A stretch of 64,000 nucleotides of DNA from Paraspadella gotoi (lineage: Eukaryota > Chaetognatha): the NCBI GenBank assembly GCA_051294375.1, contig CM119267.1, positions 15,664,105 to 15,728,104 of the forward strand. The letters are read 5' to 3'. Of this stretch, positions 30,765 to 42,704 are shown one piece after another. The notes below the pieces were generated by a model. That model worked only from the letters and a program-made list of their open reading frames with translations. It had not been told where the DNA came from and ran no database searches. Positions within the stretch are counted from its first letter, which is position 1. Every line of letters begins with the position of its first letter. The translations under genes were made by a program, and so were the position numbers.

Positions 30765-32163
30765 AATTATGTTTTAGTGAGAAAAGAAAGTTCTTCAGAG
30801 CTATCTTTAAAAAAATAGTCAAAAGTTTTCAACGCTCAAAAACCAAGAAAGAACTAAGCAATCTGCCCCACAACGGCATTTCTCCATGAGTAATAATGGA
30901 TTTAGCAGCTTTGTGTGAAAGTGACATAGTACTACTGTAAAATTTCAACGCAAAATAAATGTATAACAAAAGCAAAATCGCAGTTGCCTAATAATGAAAG
31001 AAATCGATATAAAAGACACACAAGACACACAAGCAAGGTCATAAAACATTTGAGCAAAAAATAAAAATTTTCGAAGACTTTCGAAATTTTTAAAATGCAC
31101 AGAATTAATGCATTAATAAAAAATCTAAAAAATTCTAAAAAAATTTTTTGGCCTTTCATATCTATAAATAAATATTAAAAAAATCTTAAAAGCATAAGGA
31201 TCGTCGCAATCGCATAAGAAAAATCTGGATTGACGACAAATTATGATACCAAAAAAAATAAAATTTGAAAAAAGAAAATTAATTTATAAACAGAAAGAAA
31301 AATTTTATTTTGCGATTGTCAATTAAAAAAAAATAATAAAGTACAAAGAAAATTAAAGTTAGTTTCTGAAAAAAGGGAAAAAAATGAAAAAGTTTTTTTT
31401 GTCATTGTCAATTGTCATTGTTAAATAAACTGATCAGCAGAGGCAGCCCCTGAGAAAAAAAATTTGAGAAAAAAAAATTTATATTAAAAATTCTATTTTG
31501 CGATTGTCAATTAAAAAAATAATAAATTACCGAGGAAAATTAAAGTTACAGTTTCTGAAAAAAAAAAAAATTTCATTGTCAAAAAATAAACTGTTCAGAA
31601 GACGCAGCCCCTGAGAAAAAAAAACGGAATAAAAACCCGTTGTTGCGATAGCAAAATGATAAAATGCATGAATGCGATGCCTAATTTTATGAGTTCAATC
31701 CTAATTCTTTTTTTTTTTAAATAAAAACGAAGAGAAAGTGACAGAAAAAAGAAAGCAATCAAAAGGCAGCAGNNNNNNNNNNAATTAAAAAAAAATAATA
31801 AAGTACAAAGAAAATTAAAGTTAGTTTCTGAAAAAAGGGAAAAAAATGAAAAAGTTTTTTTTGTCATTGTCAATTGTCATTGTTAAATAAACTGATCAGC
31901 AGAGGCAGCCCCTGAGAAAAAAAATTTGAGAAAAAAAAATTTATATTAAAAATTCTATTTTGCNNNNNNNNNNTTCAGCTTCATACATTTTCAACTTAAT
32001 CATAAAAAAGGCGATCTATAATTTGGAACGCCGACAACGACGACGACAACTACGCCACTTATGCACAAAAGCGTTACAATATCGTCGAAACGCTAAGCGA
32101 TTGCGACGATAAAAATAAATCAATGACACAAAATTATGTATTATCATGTATCTATTTTGATCG
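30765..32163. repeat. AT-rich tandem-repeat spacer with two assembly gaps
   Basis: 1.4 kb between the BTB zinc-finger stop and the SZT2 start. A 181-bp segment at 31321-31501 recurs without visible change at 31783-31963. A diverged partial copy lies at about 31502-31620; all share CAGCCCCTGAGAAAAAAA. Exactly ten Ns at 31773-31782 and at 31964/5-31974 bracket the second copy. No coding sequence is seen. True length is unknown. Confidence 0.75.
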
Positions 32164-34860
32164 CTAAAGATCAGTAGCCACCGTCAACGTGGTTTTATCT
32201 GTTTCGGCCGAGTCCATTTTTTTGTAAAAAAATTCTAGAGAAGAATGACGAAATTTATGATGAGTCTTCAAATTGTCTTTTCTGGTTGTGGAAAAACCAC
32301 AGTGACCACAAACAACTTTGAATTCCCCTTTTTTATGTACCGAAGCCTCGTGCCTACCTAAGTGGGACTTTGAAACAAAGGACTTGGAGCATTCGGTACA
32401 TGGAAACTTTCGCACGCGGAGATGAACCTTTCGTACATGCCCGTTAAGTTCAGAGCTGAACAAAAACGACTTGTTGCAGTAGCGACATATTTGCTGTCGA
32501 TCAGCAGCGGTCTGTCGATGGCATCGAAGAACGTGTTTTTCGAGATGGCATTTGATTACTGACTGGTAAGGGCAATGTTCGCACAAATACCGCTTCGAGT
32601 CGGGATGTAAAACCTTGTGACTGGAAAACATATGGCATTGAAGAGAAGACTTTTGCGCCGTGACGAAATCGCAGTGTTCGCAACGAAACTGTCGATGAAA
32701 AAGTCCTGGGTGCGCAGACCGTTTGTGTTGGTAGACCCCGGGCTGAGTTAGAAATTCCCGACCACACTCTTCACACAAAAACCGAGGACGTGGTTCATCA
32801 ACGTGGCTGATTTTTACATGAGTCTTGAGTCCAGATTTGGTTTTAAACTTTTTATCGCAAGAAGTGCAGGGGTAACGAACGTGCACGCGTTTAGCGTGGT
32901 GCTTCTTTAAATGCGAATCGCATTCAGCAGTAATTAAAAAGGCGAGAGAACATTGCGCGCAAGAGAGTGAAACATCCCATTTTTCAACGGCGTGACACGC
33001 GCGTGCATGAGCCGCGAAAGTTGACGGCGAAAAAATCAATGACGTCAATTTGTCCTGCCTTTTTTGAGAGTAACAACGATCGCAAAACAATTTAGTTTTT
33101 TTGTTGGAAGATCCGTCGTTCGAAACGACAACGGGAGAGTTCATATATGAAGATCCAGAAATTTTTTCTGTTAGCTCGCTCTTAAAAGAAATTTTATCGA
33201 CTGCTTTGGAAGTTTCGTCACTACTGGTAGCGGATATCGTTTTGGCGTCATTGGGAACAGCAATTGGGTCATCTTCTCCGACATCCGCAAAAGAGTCGGT
33301 GAATTTATCAGTCGTAATACTTGTGGTTTCTTTCATTGTGGATTTTTCAATCGGTTTGGCGCTTGTTAAATTGGAAGCTACGACAGTATTAGTATTTAAA
33401 GCCGAGAACTTGTCGGTCGCTTTAGCATCGTTCCTCATGTACTGATTGGTATTTATTGAACCGTTGGCCTCCTTGGCCCTGGAAGAAGTACTGCCCTCAT
33501 TAGCAACTCCATGTGTTGCACCGGTATTATAAGTACCTTGAACCGGCAGAGAGACATTATTAGTAGTAGAGTTCGGATATGACGGAACTTTTTTTGGTGA
33601 GGCGACTTCTTTACTACATTTTAATTTTATCTTTCTGTATTCAAAATCCATTTTCAACAACGGCTTGGGCGTCCGGCGGCTTTTTTTAACGGGGCTTCCA
33701 TCGTTTTTCGTTGACTCACGTTTTTTAGCAGTCTTTTCTCGCGGGCCTTTCTCACGTTCTCTTTCCTCTAAGAGACCCTGGGGAATCGCGTCTCCAGAAT
33801 TCCAAGTCTCGATTTCCATGGCTAAATCACTGGCAATGCCGACGCTAGTAACGTCACTCGGCTCGGCGTCATCGGGCGTGGTCGTCGGTTCGTCGATATA
33901 AACGTCGAGTTCCAGCTTGACTTCCACTTCATGTTTTTTTGCGATGGCTGCATCCAGGGCCACGTCCAAGGTTTTCCCGATGCCCAGCGCTCGTCCTGCA
34001 GCGAGAATGGAGTCACGGTTTTCTGAACTGGCGCCGGAGAGACCCTGGCCGTAAATCCAGTCGACAACGATGACCAACGAAGAATGGGTGACATCTGTCA
34101 AGGAGAAGAGGAAACAAATTTTCGCACAAATTTAAAACTTTTTTTATGATCCAGGAAAAAATCTCAAATTGAAAAAGATCTTTGAACCCTCCGAGCCTTA
34201 CTTTTAACAAAAAATACGTCCTCATCTAGATTTCCTTTTTTAAATTGATCTTGAAAAAAAGGTGAGGCTGCGGTGAGAATGATTTTGTGGAGGTAAATTT
34301 TGCTTTCATCAGCCACGGCGCTATCCATGGAGGTGGAGGCTATGAGTCGCAAATCGCAAAAGAAACCATTCTGACGTGAACTTAAGGAAAAAGACACTTA
34401 TGAAATTGAGGCTATTGAAACTATTAACAAGATTGAGTAAAAATTCCGGATCTGCCCACGATGAATAGCTGTAAGCAGCTGGTCAGATAATTAATTAATC
34501 AATTAATTAATATAAACCAAAAAAAAAAAGCATAATCAAATAAAAAAAACTTTTTTTTTCATTTAAACTCATTTCGACTCGGACGATTCTATCGAAACTT
34601 GATTACTAGCTCAAACACACAAAATTTCAAATAAATCGCAATATCCACTAATGAGTAATTGGCGTTTAAAGCTAAGGGGGGGACGAACAGACGGACGGAC
34701 GGATAGATATCGATTTTTTTTGCATAATTTATCATAATGTTATATAAATATGGAATCTACAGAGAGCAGTTCCGGCTAAAAAGGCATCAATAGTAGCTTA
34801 CCGATAAAGACAATCGAAAATTGATTGAAGGAAATAGGGTTCGACTTGATTTTCAGTCAT
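32164..34860 (-). CDS. BTB domain plus multiple C2H2 zinc-finger transcription factor
   Basis: Three exons (34802-34860, 34202-34380, 32164-34094) give 722 residues. Exons 1-2 and the start of exon 3 form a BTB/POZ domain: LQSIFDCLYRSRQNGFFCDL, then KIYLHKIILTAASPFFQ, then VVDWIYGQGL. The middle (about 130-370) is disordered and lysine/serine/threonine-rich. From about residue 390 at least eight C2H2 fingers follow, for example YPCTSCDKKFKTKSGLKTH and FPCTECSKSFVSKSHLGRH. The architecture is that of ZBTB regulators, which dimerise by BTB and bind DNA by the fingers. I cannot assign an ortholog. Exon 1 was found by phase and BTB homology, so its start is slightly less certain than the rest. 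Confidence 0.85.
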
Positions 34861-34885
34861 CTGATTCGACTTTTAAAAGATGTTA

Positions 34886-34920
34886 CTATAAGTAAAATAA
34901 AAAGAACAAAGAAACTAGAT
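34886..34920 (-). promoter_or_regulatory. Unpaired 3' splice-site-like motif in the 76-bp FAXC to BTB spacer
   Basis: On the minus strand a long pyrimidine run (TTCTTTGTTCTTTTTATTTT) leads to ACTTATAG ending at 34886, 25 nt before the BTB gene ATG and within 51 nt of the FAXC stop. There is almost no room for a promoter and first exon of its own. Confidence 0.5.
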
Positions 34921-34936
34921 AAAACCAGAACAAAAT

Positions 34937-37900
34937 TTACCAGGGAACATTTCCAAGCAATTCGTTCCAATCAGGCCACAATTCGGCCTTAACACGTTCC
35001 ACATACGAAACTAGATTCAAGCAGGAGTTTTGTATAAAAGTTTTGTGCGGAGAATTTATCGGAATGTCCAGAATTTGACTTAGATGAGCAAAAGCACAGC
35101 AATCGGACGTGGTTAACGAATCCCCATGTAAAAATTTTTTATCGTCGAGAAATAAAGAAACTGCCTGAAAAATAATTATAACAAGCTTTATACATAAACG
35201 AACTTTCGTCGCGGAAAAATTTCGAACTGAAACCTTCAAATCATCCAATCCCAACTGGTATATCGTGGAGGTGGGTAAACGACCGTGCCCGATCCACCAA
35301 GCTTTCCATTTCATTAGCATAGGTTGAAAATACCTCAAAAATGCCCGGGCTATTGGACCCATTGGAAAAGTCCACAAGGGTAAAAACTCTTCTGTCCACC
35401 GATCAACGTATCTGGGTAGATATTTTCCTATAACAATTGTTTGCCGTGACGAAAAACTATCCACATGAGCTATGACTTACCTGTACCAAAAGTAAGAATG
35501 GACGAGGTGTTCGTCACAAAGTCTCATCAATGCGAGGGAAGCGCCGCGACTGGCTTCGTCGGGCATTTCGTCCGGCGGAACCCGTAGGTCTTTTTGAAGG
35601 CGAGGGATGATTGCGTTTGAGTCGTAGATCTCTTCGCCGTTTAACTCGACGAAAGGAATCTTGAAAAGAATGAAAAAACCTTAAAAACCTCCTAAAACAA
35701 ATTGAATTATAGGTTTATAAGTTTGAATTGTGCAAATGAGTTTGAAGGATCGGAGCAAGCATGACTTTAAGTTATTTATTTTTTTAACCTGTGAAAATTG
35801 TTTTACAACTTAAAATTAAAGATTAAAATGTAAAAAAATCTTAACGGTATAATGATATCGCCAGACGTTACGATCAAAGAAAATTAATAAAAAAATCCCT
35901 CCCCAAAAAATGATTGATGCGATAATGAATTATTGATGTAATAGTCCAGGGAGGTCCAGATCTTTTGAGACTAACTTTAAAAAATTGTTTGGACGGGTAA
36001 ATAAAAAGATAATCTTATGAAAATTAACACACTTCTAAAAAAATTTAATTATAATATAATCAATTAAAAATATGTTTTTTAGGCTACCATGACCTTCTCT
36101 AAAAGTTCAGAGAAGGCGGCATATGCTTTTTTGACCGCGCCAGTAAGGAATGCTGTCATTTCTGTAACTATTCTTGCTGTCAGAAAGTTGACATTTTTGG
36201 AGGGGATGCGGAAGACATTATACTTCCTTATCTTACATTTTTATTAATCAGGGGGAGTGCATGTTAGGGGGCAAACCTTGCGGACCCCCTAACGGGTCGA
36301 TGGGTGGCTGCAGACCAAAGGGGCAGCTTAAGAGTCTCAGCGTTGCTCGTATGCCACTAGACGCGGGCGTCAACAGTTTCACTAACCCAGAGTCACTACA
36401 CTGTAATATTGTATCTCGGGAGAGAACACAATGGATCAGTAACCACGGCTTAGTGAGCTCAAATAGATCACTAAGAAAACACTATAAGTACCCAACACCT
36501 CTGCTATAAAATATTAATCATTAACTCATGATAGCTGAGGGGAAAAATAATAATGAATCAATTAAATAATTATCAATGACGAAAGAATGAATAATCAATG
36601 AATCTTTAATTAAATAAGACAATCAATGAATGAATTAAATCCACAAATGTTTATACGGATTTCCACAAAGTTCCAATCAAGATTCCACAAGAGTTTGTTC
36701 CTGACATGCAGTCAAACGTTTTTGAGATGGATTGAAAGAAAATTTAAGCGAGTTTCCAAATATAATCCTTTGTTTCCTCTATCATAAACCGTTTTAGTGC
36801 TGTTAGCACTTGAAGTTAGTCCCACAAGAGCTGGTCCTCTCTGGAATTGATTATTGATATAATAGTAATTGATTTATGCGATGAGTCATTCATCGTAAAT
36901 ATAGGGATGGGACCCTATACCGATAAAAAATTTAAAAAATCATTACTCTAAAGCTCTTAATGATTTTTAAAATCTGAATAAATATTCGTCTCATAGCTTT
37001 TAAACGATATATGTGGATAAGGCGCTACGTGGGCTGAAGATGACTGTCCGTAACTTCTATAACCCCCTCGAGCAGCCATGGAACGGGTCCCTGGGCTTGG
37101 AACCAGGCTTGAGGGTTTGCCATGCCCCCAAGGCCGTCCTCACGCTTCCCGCAGGGTAGGTACCGGGTTGGGATTGAACCCGGTACCTAGTGGTCATGAG
37201 CTGATGGCTTTACTCAATGAGCCACCGGGTCACAACTGAAAGTGTCACGATTCTTGGCGGGGTGAACCTAGGCAATGCCCGACTACATATATTAATTAGT
37301 TTGAAATATTTTGATATTATGCTTTTCTCCACATGGTTTCGAAGAAAAATGTTTTAATACTTAAAGTTAAATCTTATTCAAATACATAAAAGTTAAAAAT
37401 ATTTTTGGAATTACTTATTTGTAGTATAATAATGCTTCTGGCAGTATTTTGATTAAAAATTGTTTAAAGACACATTTTTTTCCGCAACAAATGGTCATAA
37501 AAAACTCGGAATCAACCCACCATCGATTCGAAATAAAATTCTCTTTCGTTGGTATAAATTTAAATAATTTCTAAAAATATTTCGCTTGACCCAGGCGAGT
37601 TGAAAGCACTAGGTAACACACATCCAAATTGGAACTCTTTCTCAGTTACAATATTTATTATTTTTGATATATATTATAGTTAATTATTAAATTTCTGTGA
37701 CTGATAGATAGTTATTCTTTGTTTAATTAATTAAGAATAATCTTTTTTTACAGACAGTCCATTAATCATGAACACTCGTTCTGCACAGGGACCGAGTTTC
37801 CTCGTTTCCCGAATTTGGTATTTTGCAAGCGCTTAGCGAACTTTCGACCACCCGCGCAGAACCACCAAAGGGGCAGCAGTATTGAACGGTTCTTTGACAT

Positions 37901-40650
37901 TTTTTACACTCAGCCCAAAAACCAACGAGATAAAAATGAACTGCTTATGTCGTAGCTCTAGAATTAATAAACCTTAGGAAACTGGTGTGACGCGCGAATC
38001 CCTTGCTTCACCTGAAAACAATTCGGAAGAACTAAGAAGAGCTAAGGAAAAAGATTACATATCATATTTTTAGAGAATATGAGTATAGTAAAATTAGATA
38101 AATAATTATGCACAAAATGCGTTGTAGTTTGGCAATTTATTTAGATTTTAAAAATCAATTATCATTATATTGCCAAAAGCACACTCATAATAAAATTAAT
38201 ATATGAAGTCAGTTGATCTCGTCTCTTTTCTTTCGGCAAAGAACTCAACTTCACATGACAAAAAGGCTAGCACATACATCACGCTCGTTGGATGGTAGCT
38301 GCCTCTACATTCTCAAAATGCTGATCGTTGGTGATTCTTTCGTTTTGAGTCACACAGCAGAAAATGGATGTCTTGGTGATGTCTTATTACATCTGTGACA
38401 TTCAATTTTATACTGGTTCTGCTGTCCATCATCAGCGGATGCTCCATTCCTTACTCTCTCCCTTCATGAAGATCTAATGGCGTGGCGATCAAGGGATCGC
38501 GATGGCCCATGCGGACTAAGATTGATTTACATACCGAATATCTTTCTGCCCACTCGGTATTTTCTCGCTTTGGCTTCAAAAAAAGTCTCAAACTCAACTA
38601 GAATGTCGATGGCTGAAGCCCTCTTGAGCTCTGAAAAGGTCCAAGTAAGAAATGGGAAAGCCGGAAATATCATGCGTATATGAAAACAGCAAATTAGAAG
38701 ATTACGTTTCGGCTGATTCATGGTTATTTTTTTCAGGTTCATTTGCAATATTTTATCAATAATTTATATTAATTATATCTAATTTCAATGACTATTATAA
38801 TTTATTACACAGCTTTGTCACTTGAGCCATCCTTTTGGTCGAAACCTGTGAAGAATGTAATGATAACGCCAAATACCACTCATTCTGCAAGCTGTAAATG
38901 GATTTTCGCCACTCAATGATGCTGCGGAGAGGTGGTTAAATTTGCAAGTGATTACAATGGTTCAATAACCGTAATAAAATGCAACATGAAGCAATGCTTC
39001 AGGGCGTTGAAGAACATCGTCGATCTCACCCTAAGCCAAACAAAGTGTCTTATGACTTCAAGTTTAAAGATTCAGTTAACAATAACAACGCAAGAATTGT
39101 TTGCCTCTTGCCGTCACTTTCATGAAGAAGATAAATTGGTTTAAAAATATTAAAATTACACTCCGGTATATTTTGCTTAATACTTTAATTAATTTTTAAT
39201 AAATTACAACTACATCGGAGTTTTACATTCATTTCAATCCTAATGATAAAAACATCAACATACTGTTGGTTGTTCTTTTTGCTATGATGGTGTTTATTCG
39301 AGGTTCTTTTGTGTGTCTGTTTCCGGCAGCGATGACACATGTTTTGGAATGACCTCCCATCAACTTTCCAATGATAAGGCGTTAAATCAATGAATCTGAC
39401 GCATGTGGAACTTCGATGCCGCTGGGTCAAGCGAAATCTTTAAATAAGTTAATCATATAGCACATCATTCGAAAGAAATTTTATTCGAATCGAATGGTGG
39501 TTCCCAATTATTCTATGACCATTTGTTGCGGAAAAAAATGTGTAATAAAAAACATAAAAAAAATAGGTAATATTTGGGCAAGTTACTGTTATGGTATAAT
39601 TTTTATTAAAGCTTACTTTTATCAAAAAATGTATTAACTACATTGCCTGATAAATTATCAAATAAGATTTCTTAATTCAAAGACGGGCGTGATAAAAAAG
39701 AGAGAAAGAAAGAGAAGTCCAGCCACGGCAGAACTGATCTCGTTTTTAGACGAATCATAAGAAGCAGCCATAAAGAAAAAAAAGAGAGAGCGAACGACAT
39801 ATAATTAAAACATTTGTAATTCGTAGTAGTTTTTATTTAAAAATTGTTTTGTCATTAAAACAAACAAATCCGAGTATTGATATGAAACATGACAATGTCA
39901 AAGATCTTAATGATGAGAAACCATATTTAAATTTTTAACTTCATATGGTTACACCAATTACAATTTCCAATTATAAAAAAGCGTGACGACGACGACGACA
40001 ACGACACAGAGAAGCAATTCCAAACGATTATCTATGCCCATTGCCCATTGCCCAAGATGGGCTTAAGCCCGTCTGGCGAGATAAAACCTGGAGACGAAAA
40101 GCTTATTTAGAAAATGAATGAATAATTTTTATAATTGTTTTATAATTTGTTTTTTTTATGTAAACATGACAAAGTCGAAACGTAATAAAAATACTCAAAA
40201 GCAGCAATCCCATTCGGCATAACTAAAATTCTCTCCATCGCCACTGTTCTTCAGGCAAACATTCCCATGATAATCATGATGAGACCGATTTGAGAGAGCT
40301 AGTGAAAAAGGTCATCACACCCCGGGAATCACAGCATCATGCAAACTATCCGTGATAAAAGCTAAGCTGACCTGACTTCCGCCCCTCGAACGAGCGAAAC
40401 TTTCAATGCTGACGTAATGCACTTTCTTCAGCCTCAGCCATGATTCCATCTTGAGGGCGAAGGGCGAGACGTTGGGAATGAAGCGGAGCCTTCGAAATTG
40501 GTATAAATACACCACATCGCGCTCCCAATCTTTTTTGAAAGGACCGGAGGATCTCCGTAGGCTTCGGGCGCTGAGGACCAAGAGGATGAGAAAAAATATC
40601 ACAACAGACACTGTTGGCCAATACAAGTTTTGTACATTTTGTACAGTCAT
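34937..40650 (-). CDS. FAXC: FAXC-like (failed axon connections) GST/metaxin-fold membrane protein
   Basis: Four exons (40372-40650, 35481-35659, 35234-35411, 34937-35164) give 287 residues. An N-terminal transmembrane helix (VSVVIFFLILLVLSARSL) precedes a thioredoxin-like half with VYLYQFRRLRFIPNVSPF and FALKMESWLRLKKV, then IPFVELNGEEIYDSNAII. The GST-C half has GHGRLPTSTIYQLGLDDL and LTTSDCCAFAHLSQILDIP. The order matches the FAXC/metaxin family; Drosophila fax acts in axon development with Abl. The intron between exons 1 and 2 is 4.7 kb and full of repeats, the longest in the window. Joining across it is supported by phase 0 and by the family order of the two halves. Confidence 0.87.
36241..36510. 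other. GC-richer island with a hairpin inside the FAXC intron
   Basis: Stands out from the AT-rich intron. GTTAGGGGG (36263-36271) and CCCCCTAAC (36285-36293) form a perfect 9-bp stem with a 13-nt loop. A short plus-strand frame (36261-36509) is open, but nothing in it looks conserved. It may be a transposon fragment. Confidence 0.3.
37020..37235 (-). mobile_element. tRNA-derived SINE in the FAXC intron
   Basis: The minus strand reads GTGACCCGGTGGCTCATTGA (A-box region) and, 40 bp on, GGGTTCAATCCC, a good pol III B box, with a following hairpin ending ACCCGGTACC. The tRNA-like head (about 37234-37156) is followed by an unrelated body to about 37020. That is the SINE layout. The source tRNA is unclear. 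Confidence 0.6.
37471..39542. mobile_element. 2.1-kb element with terminal inverted repeats in the FAXC intron
   Basis: 37471-37552 and 39465-39542 are inverted copies starting CACATTTTTTTCCGCAACAA, continuing ATGGTCATA and ending near TTCGAATAAAATT, about 80 bp with some divergence. The interior has no long open frame. A short minus-strand frame (39185-39430) has a CHRCRKQTHKRTS patch reminiscent of a transposase C-terminal cysteine domain, but this is weak. No clear target duplication is seen. It is probably a decayed cut-and-paste transposon; the superfamily is not assigned. Confidence 0.55.
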
Positions 40651-40975
40651 TTTCTAGCCACAAATAGGAATATGGGGAATGTAACAAAATAAAGTTTGTC
40701 GCGATTGTTTAATTCCAGTTATTTTGAGATTTTTTAAACGAATGGCAATCTCGACTTTTCCTTTTTTTGATAGAAAGAATAAGAAAAATAAGCGAAACAA
40801 GGAAACGTGAAAAAGGCTATGAAGAGATATATTTCTTTTATTTCACAAAATATTTTTTGTCTGAGATAAGAGATGATTTAATGGCTTGAAATGCAATGAT
40901 ATACGCAAGTACAGGATGAGTTTTTAATACTAAATTGAAAGAAAATCGAAAAAGTTGAATTAAATCATAAGTTCA
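40651..40975. other. AT-rich spacer between SAE1 and FAXC
   Basis: 325 bp after the SAE1 stop. On the minus strand TTTGTGGCTAG ends 3 nt before the FAXC ATG, another acceptor-like motif. Nothing else is recognised. Confidence 0.5.
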
Positions 40976-42425
40976 TTATGGTTTTCCAATTTGCTCGACG
41001 AAACCGTCGCCTTGGAAACCATCATACAAGAAAAAGTTGTTGTGAGGCGCGTCTTTGAGTGAAACCGCCTTTATGACTTCACCACCCAGTACGCCACCAA
41101 CGATGGCGCACACCGGAGACAACTCTGCGAGAGAAAATGACGCCCAAGTCGGGGATAACTTGGACGGCGGGAGACCTAGTTCCGTGAGCAATGACGACGC
41201 AATCGATTCCAGCTCCGGAACAACTTCCGCTCGTCTGGAGGGATCGGGAAGGGCTCCTTCGTGGGATGAGCGGTACCGATGAACGACCCTCATCACGGCG
41301 TATGTTTCGGAGAGCCTCTTGACCTGCTTCTCCAACTCTTTGGCCGACCAATCCACCTTTTTCCAGGCGTTTTGCAAGGGAGCAAATGAGACGTGCTTTT
41401 TGACTGTCACCGTTTCCATTGGCGGAGGTGCGGCTTTTTTAACTGATTGGAACGTGTCCCCATCCGGTCGGGATCGCTTTTCCGGGGGTTCGCCGTCCCC
41501 GAAGCCCTCGGAAACGGCTTCGGGGTTCGATTTAGCAGCCGGTTTTTGAATCTCTTCCGCGAAATCGTGTTCGCCCAGATCCGCGAAAAAATATCCGTGA
41601 ATGCCGAAGACGTCGCCGGCAAAGAACTTCTTGCCTGCACATAAATATTTCTGAACATCATAGGATGAAATTTAATCGTTCAAACTGATTTTAATTTAAA
41701 TACCGAGATTGTGGCATATATCCGAGATTCTCAGCAGTTGCGCTTCTGTTGCGTCCGTCAACACTATAACATCAAACGCTTTAAAAAATTCCTCGTCTTT
41801 CTCTGCGAGAGGATTGGAATCCACTGTTATCTTCACCATGGGATTCAGCTTTTGCGCTCGCTACATTGAAAAAAAAAGACACAAACAACAATACTATTAC
41901 TTTTAATCATATGACTTACGGCAACGGCGACTTCAGCTCGATTTTTTCCAACAGAATCTCTGGGTAAAAAAAATGCGGACTGACAGTCCGTGTCGCTGAC
42001 GAGTCGGTGGTCACAAAGTGTAATACGATCTACCCCGGAAAGGATCACGTTTTTCCCCACTTCACATCCCAAGCCTAAAAAAAGAAGGCAATCGGCATAT
42101 TAAAATTTTAGATTTTAAACAAAATCTTCCATGGTATATCCTTTCTTTTCGTTGTTGTATAGAGATTTACAAGGAAATTTGAATTGTTACAACGATTTTA
42201 TTATTAATAAGTTGCAAAATCTTACAATTTTTTAATAAAATTCTTACAAAAAAGTTTTCAAATGCAGTTCATTAATTTTCTACCTGTTAACCCTGCGAGA
42301 AAAACGTTGGCCGCCCTGAGCCTTCGCTGAGCGTCCAAGCCCCATAATCGAATCTGCCGATCGTAAAGAGCAGCCTCGTCTTCGCTGATGTCTACCGATG
42401 CGTCGCCAACTTCGTCGACGGCCAT
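40976..42425 (-). CDS. SAE1: SUMO-activating enzyme subunit 1 (AOS1)
   Basis: Four exons (42284-42425, 41920-42074, 41704-41860, 40976-41634) give 370 residues. SAE1 pairs with UBA2 to form the SUMO E1; the catalytic cysteine is in UBA2. Visible are the opening AALYDRQIRLWGLDAQRRLR, the adenylation-fold loop LAGLTGLGCEVGKNVILSG, FFLPRDSVGKNRAEV, and the C-terminal SPVCAIVGGVLGGEVIKAVS. A proline/lysine-rich linker (about 170-240, PPEKRSRPDGD) may hold the nuclear localisation signal. Start 42425 (MAVDEVGD) was chosen over an in-frame Met 13 codons upstream because family members start close to DRQIRLWG. Confidence 0.93.
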
Positions 42426-42704
42426 ATTGCAAGAGATTTTTGAATAATAATCTTCAAAAATCAACCAGATATATAGTATAATTCGAAAATATTAATCCAC
42501 CGTGGGCAAAAAGGAATACGAAAAAAGCACCAAATAAAAAAAGCAAAAGATAACCACGATAATAATTATTAGTAGTTTGAAGTTAATAGATAACCATCCA
42601 ACATGTGGGCTCTAAGATTATAAATAAGCTTTGTGTAACGAATTGCTTTTTTTTTTTCAAATTAACAAGCTAATTATAATCTCACATAATAAATTGGCAC
42701 AGGC

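Noticed and set aside
31595-31873. Minus-strand frame across the N gap
   Set aside because: Poly-T/poly-A low-complexity translation through unknown bases; not a gene.
38213-39144. Short plus-strand frames as transposase exons
   Set aside because: No recognisable catalytic motif in any frame and frequent stops; left as unclassified interior.
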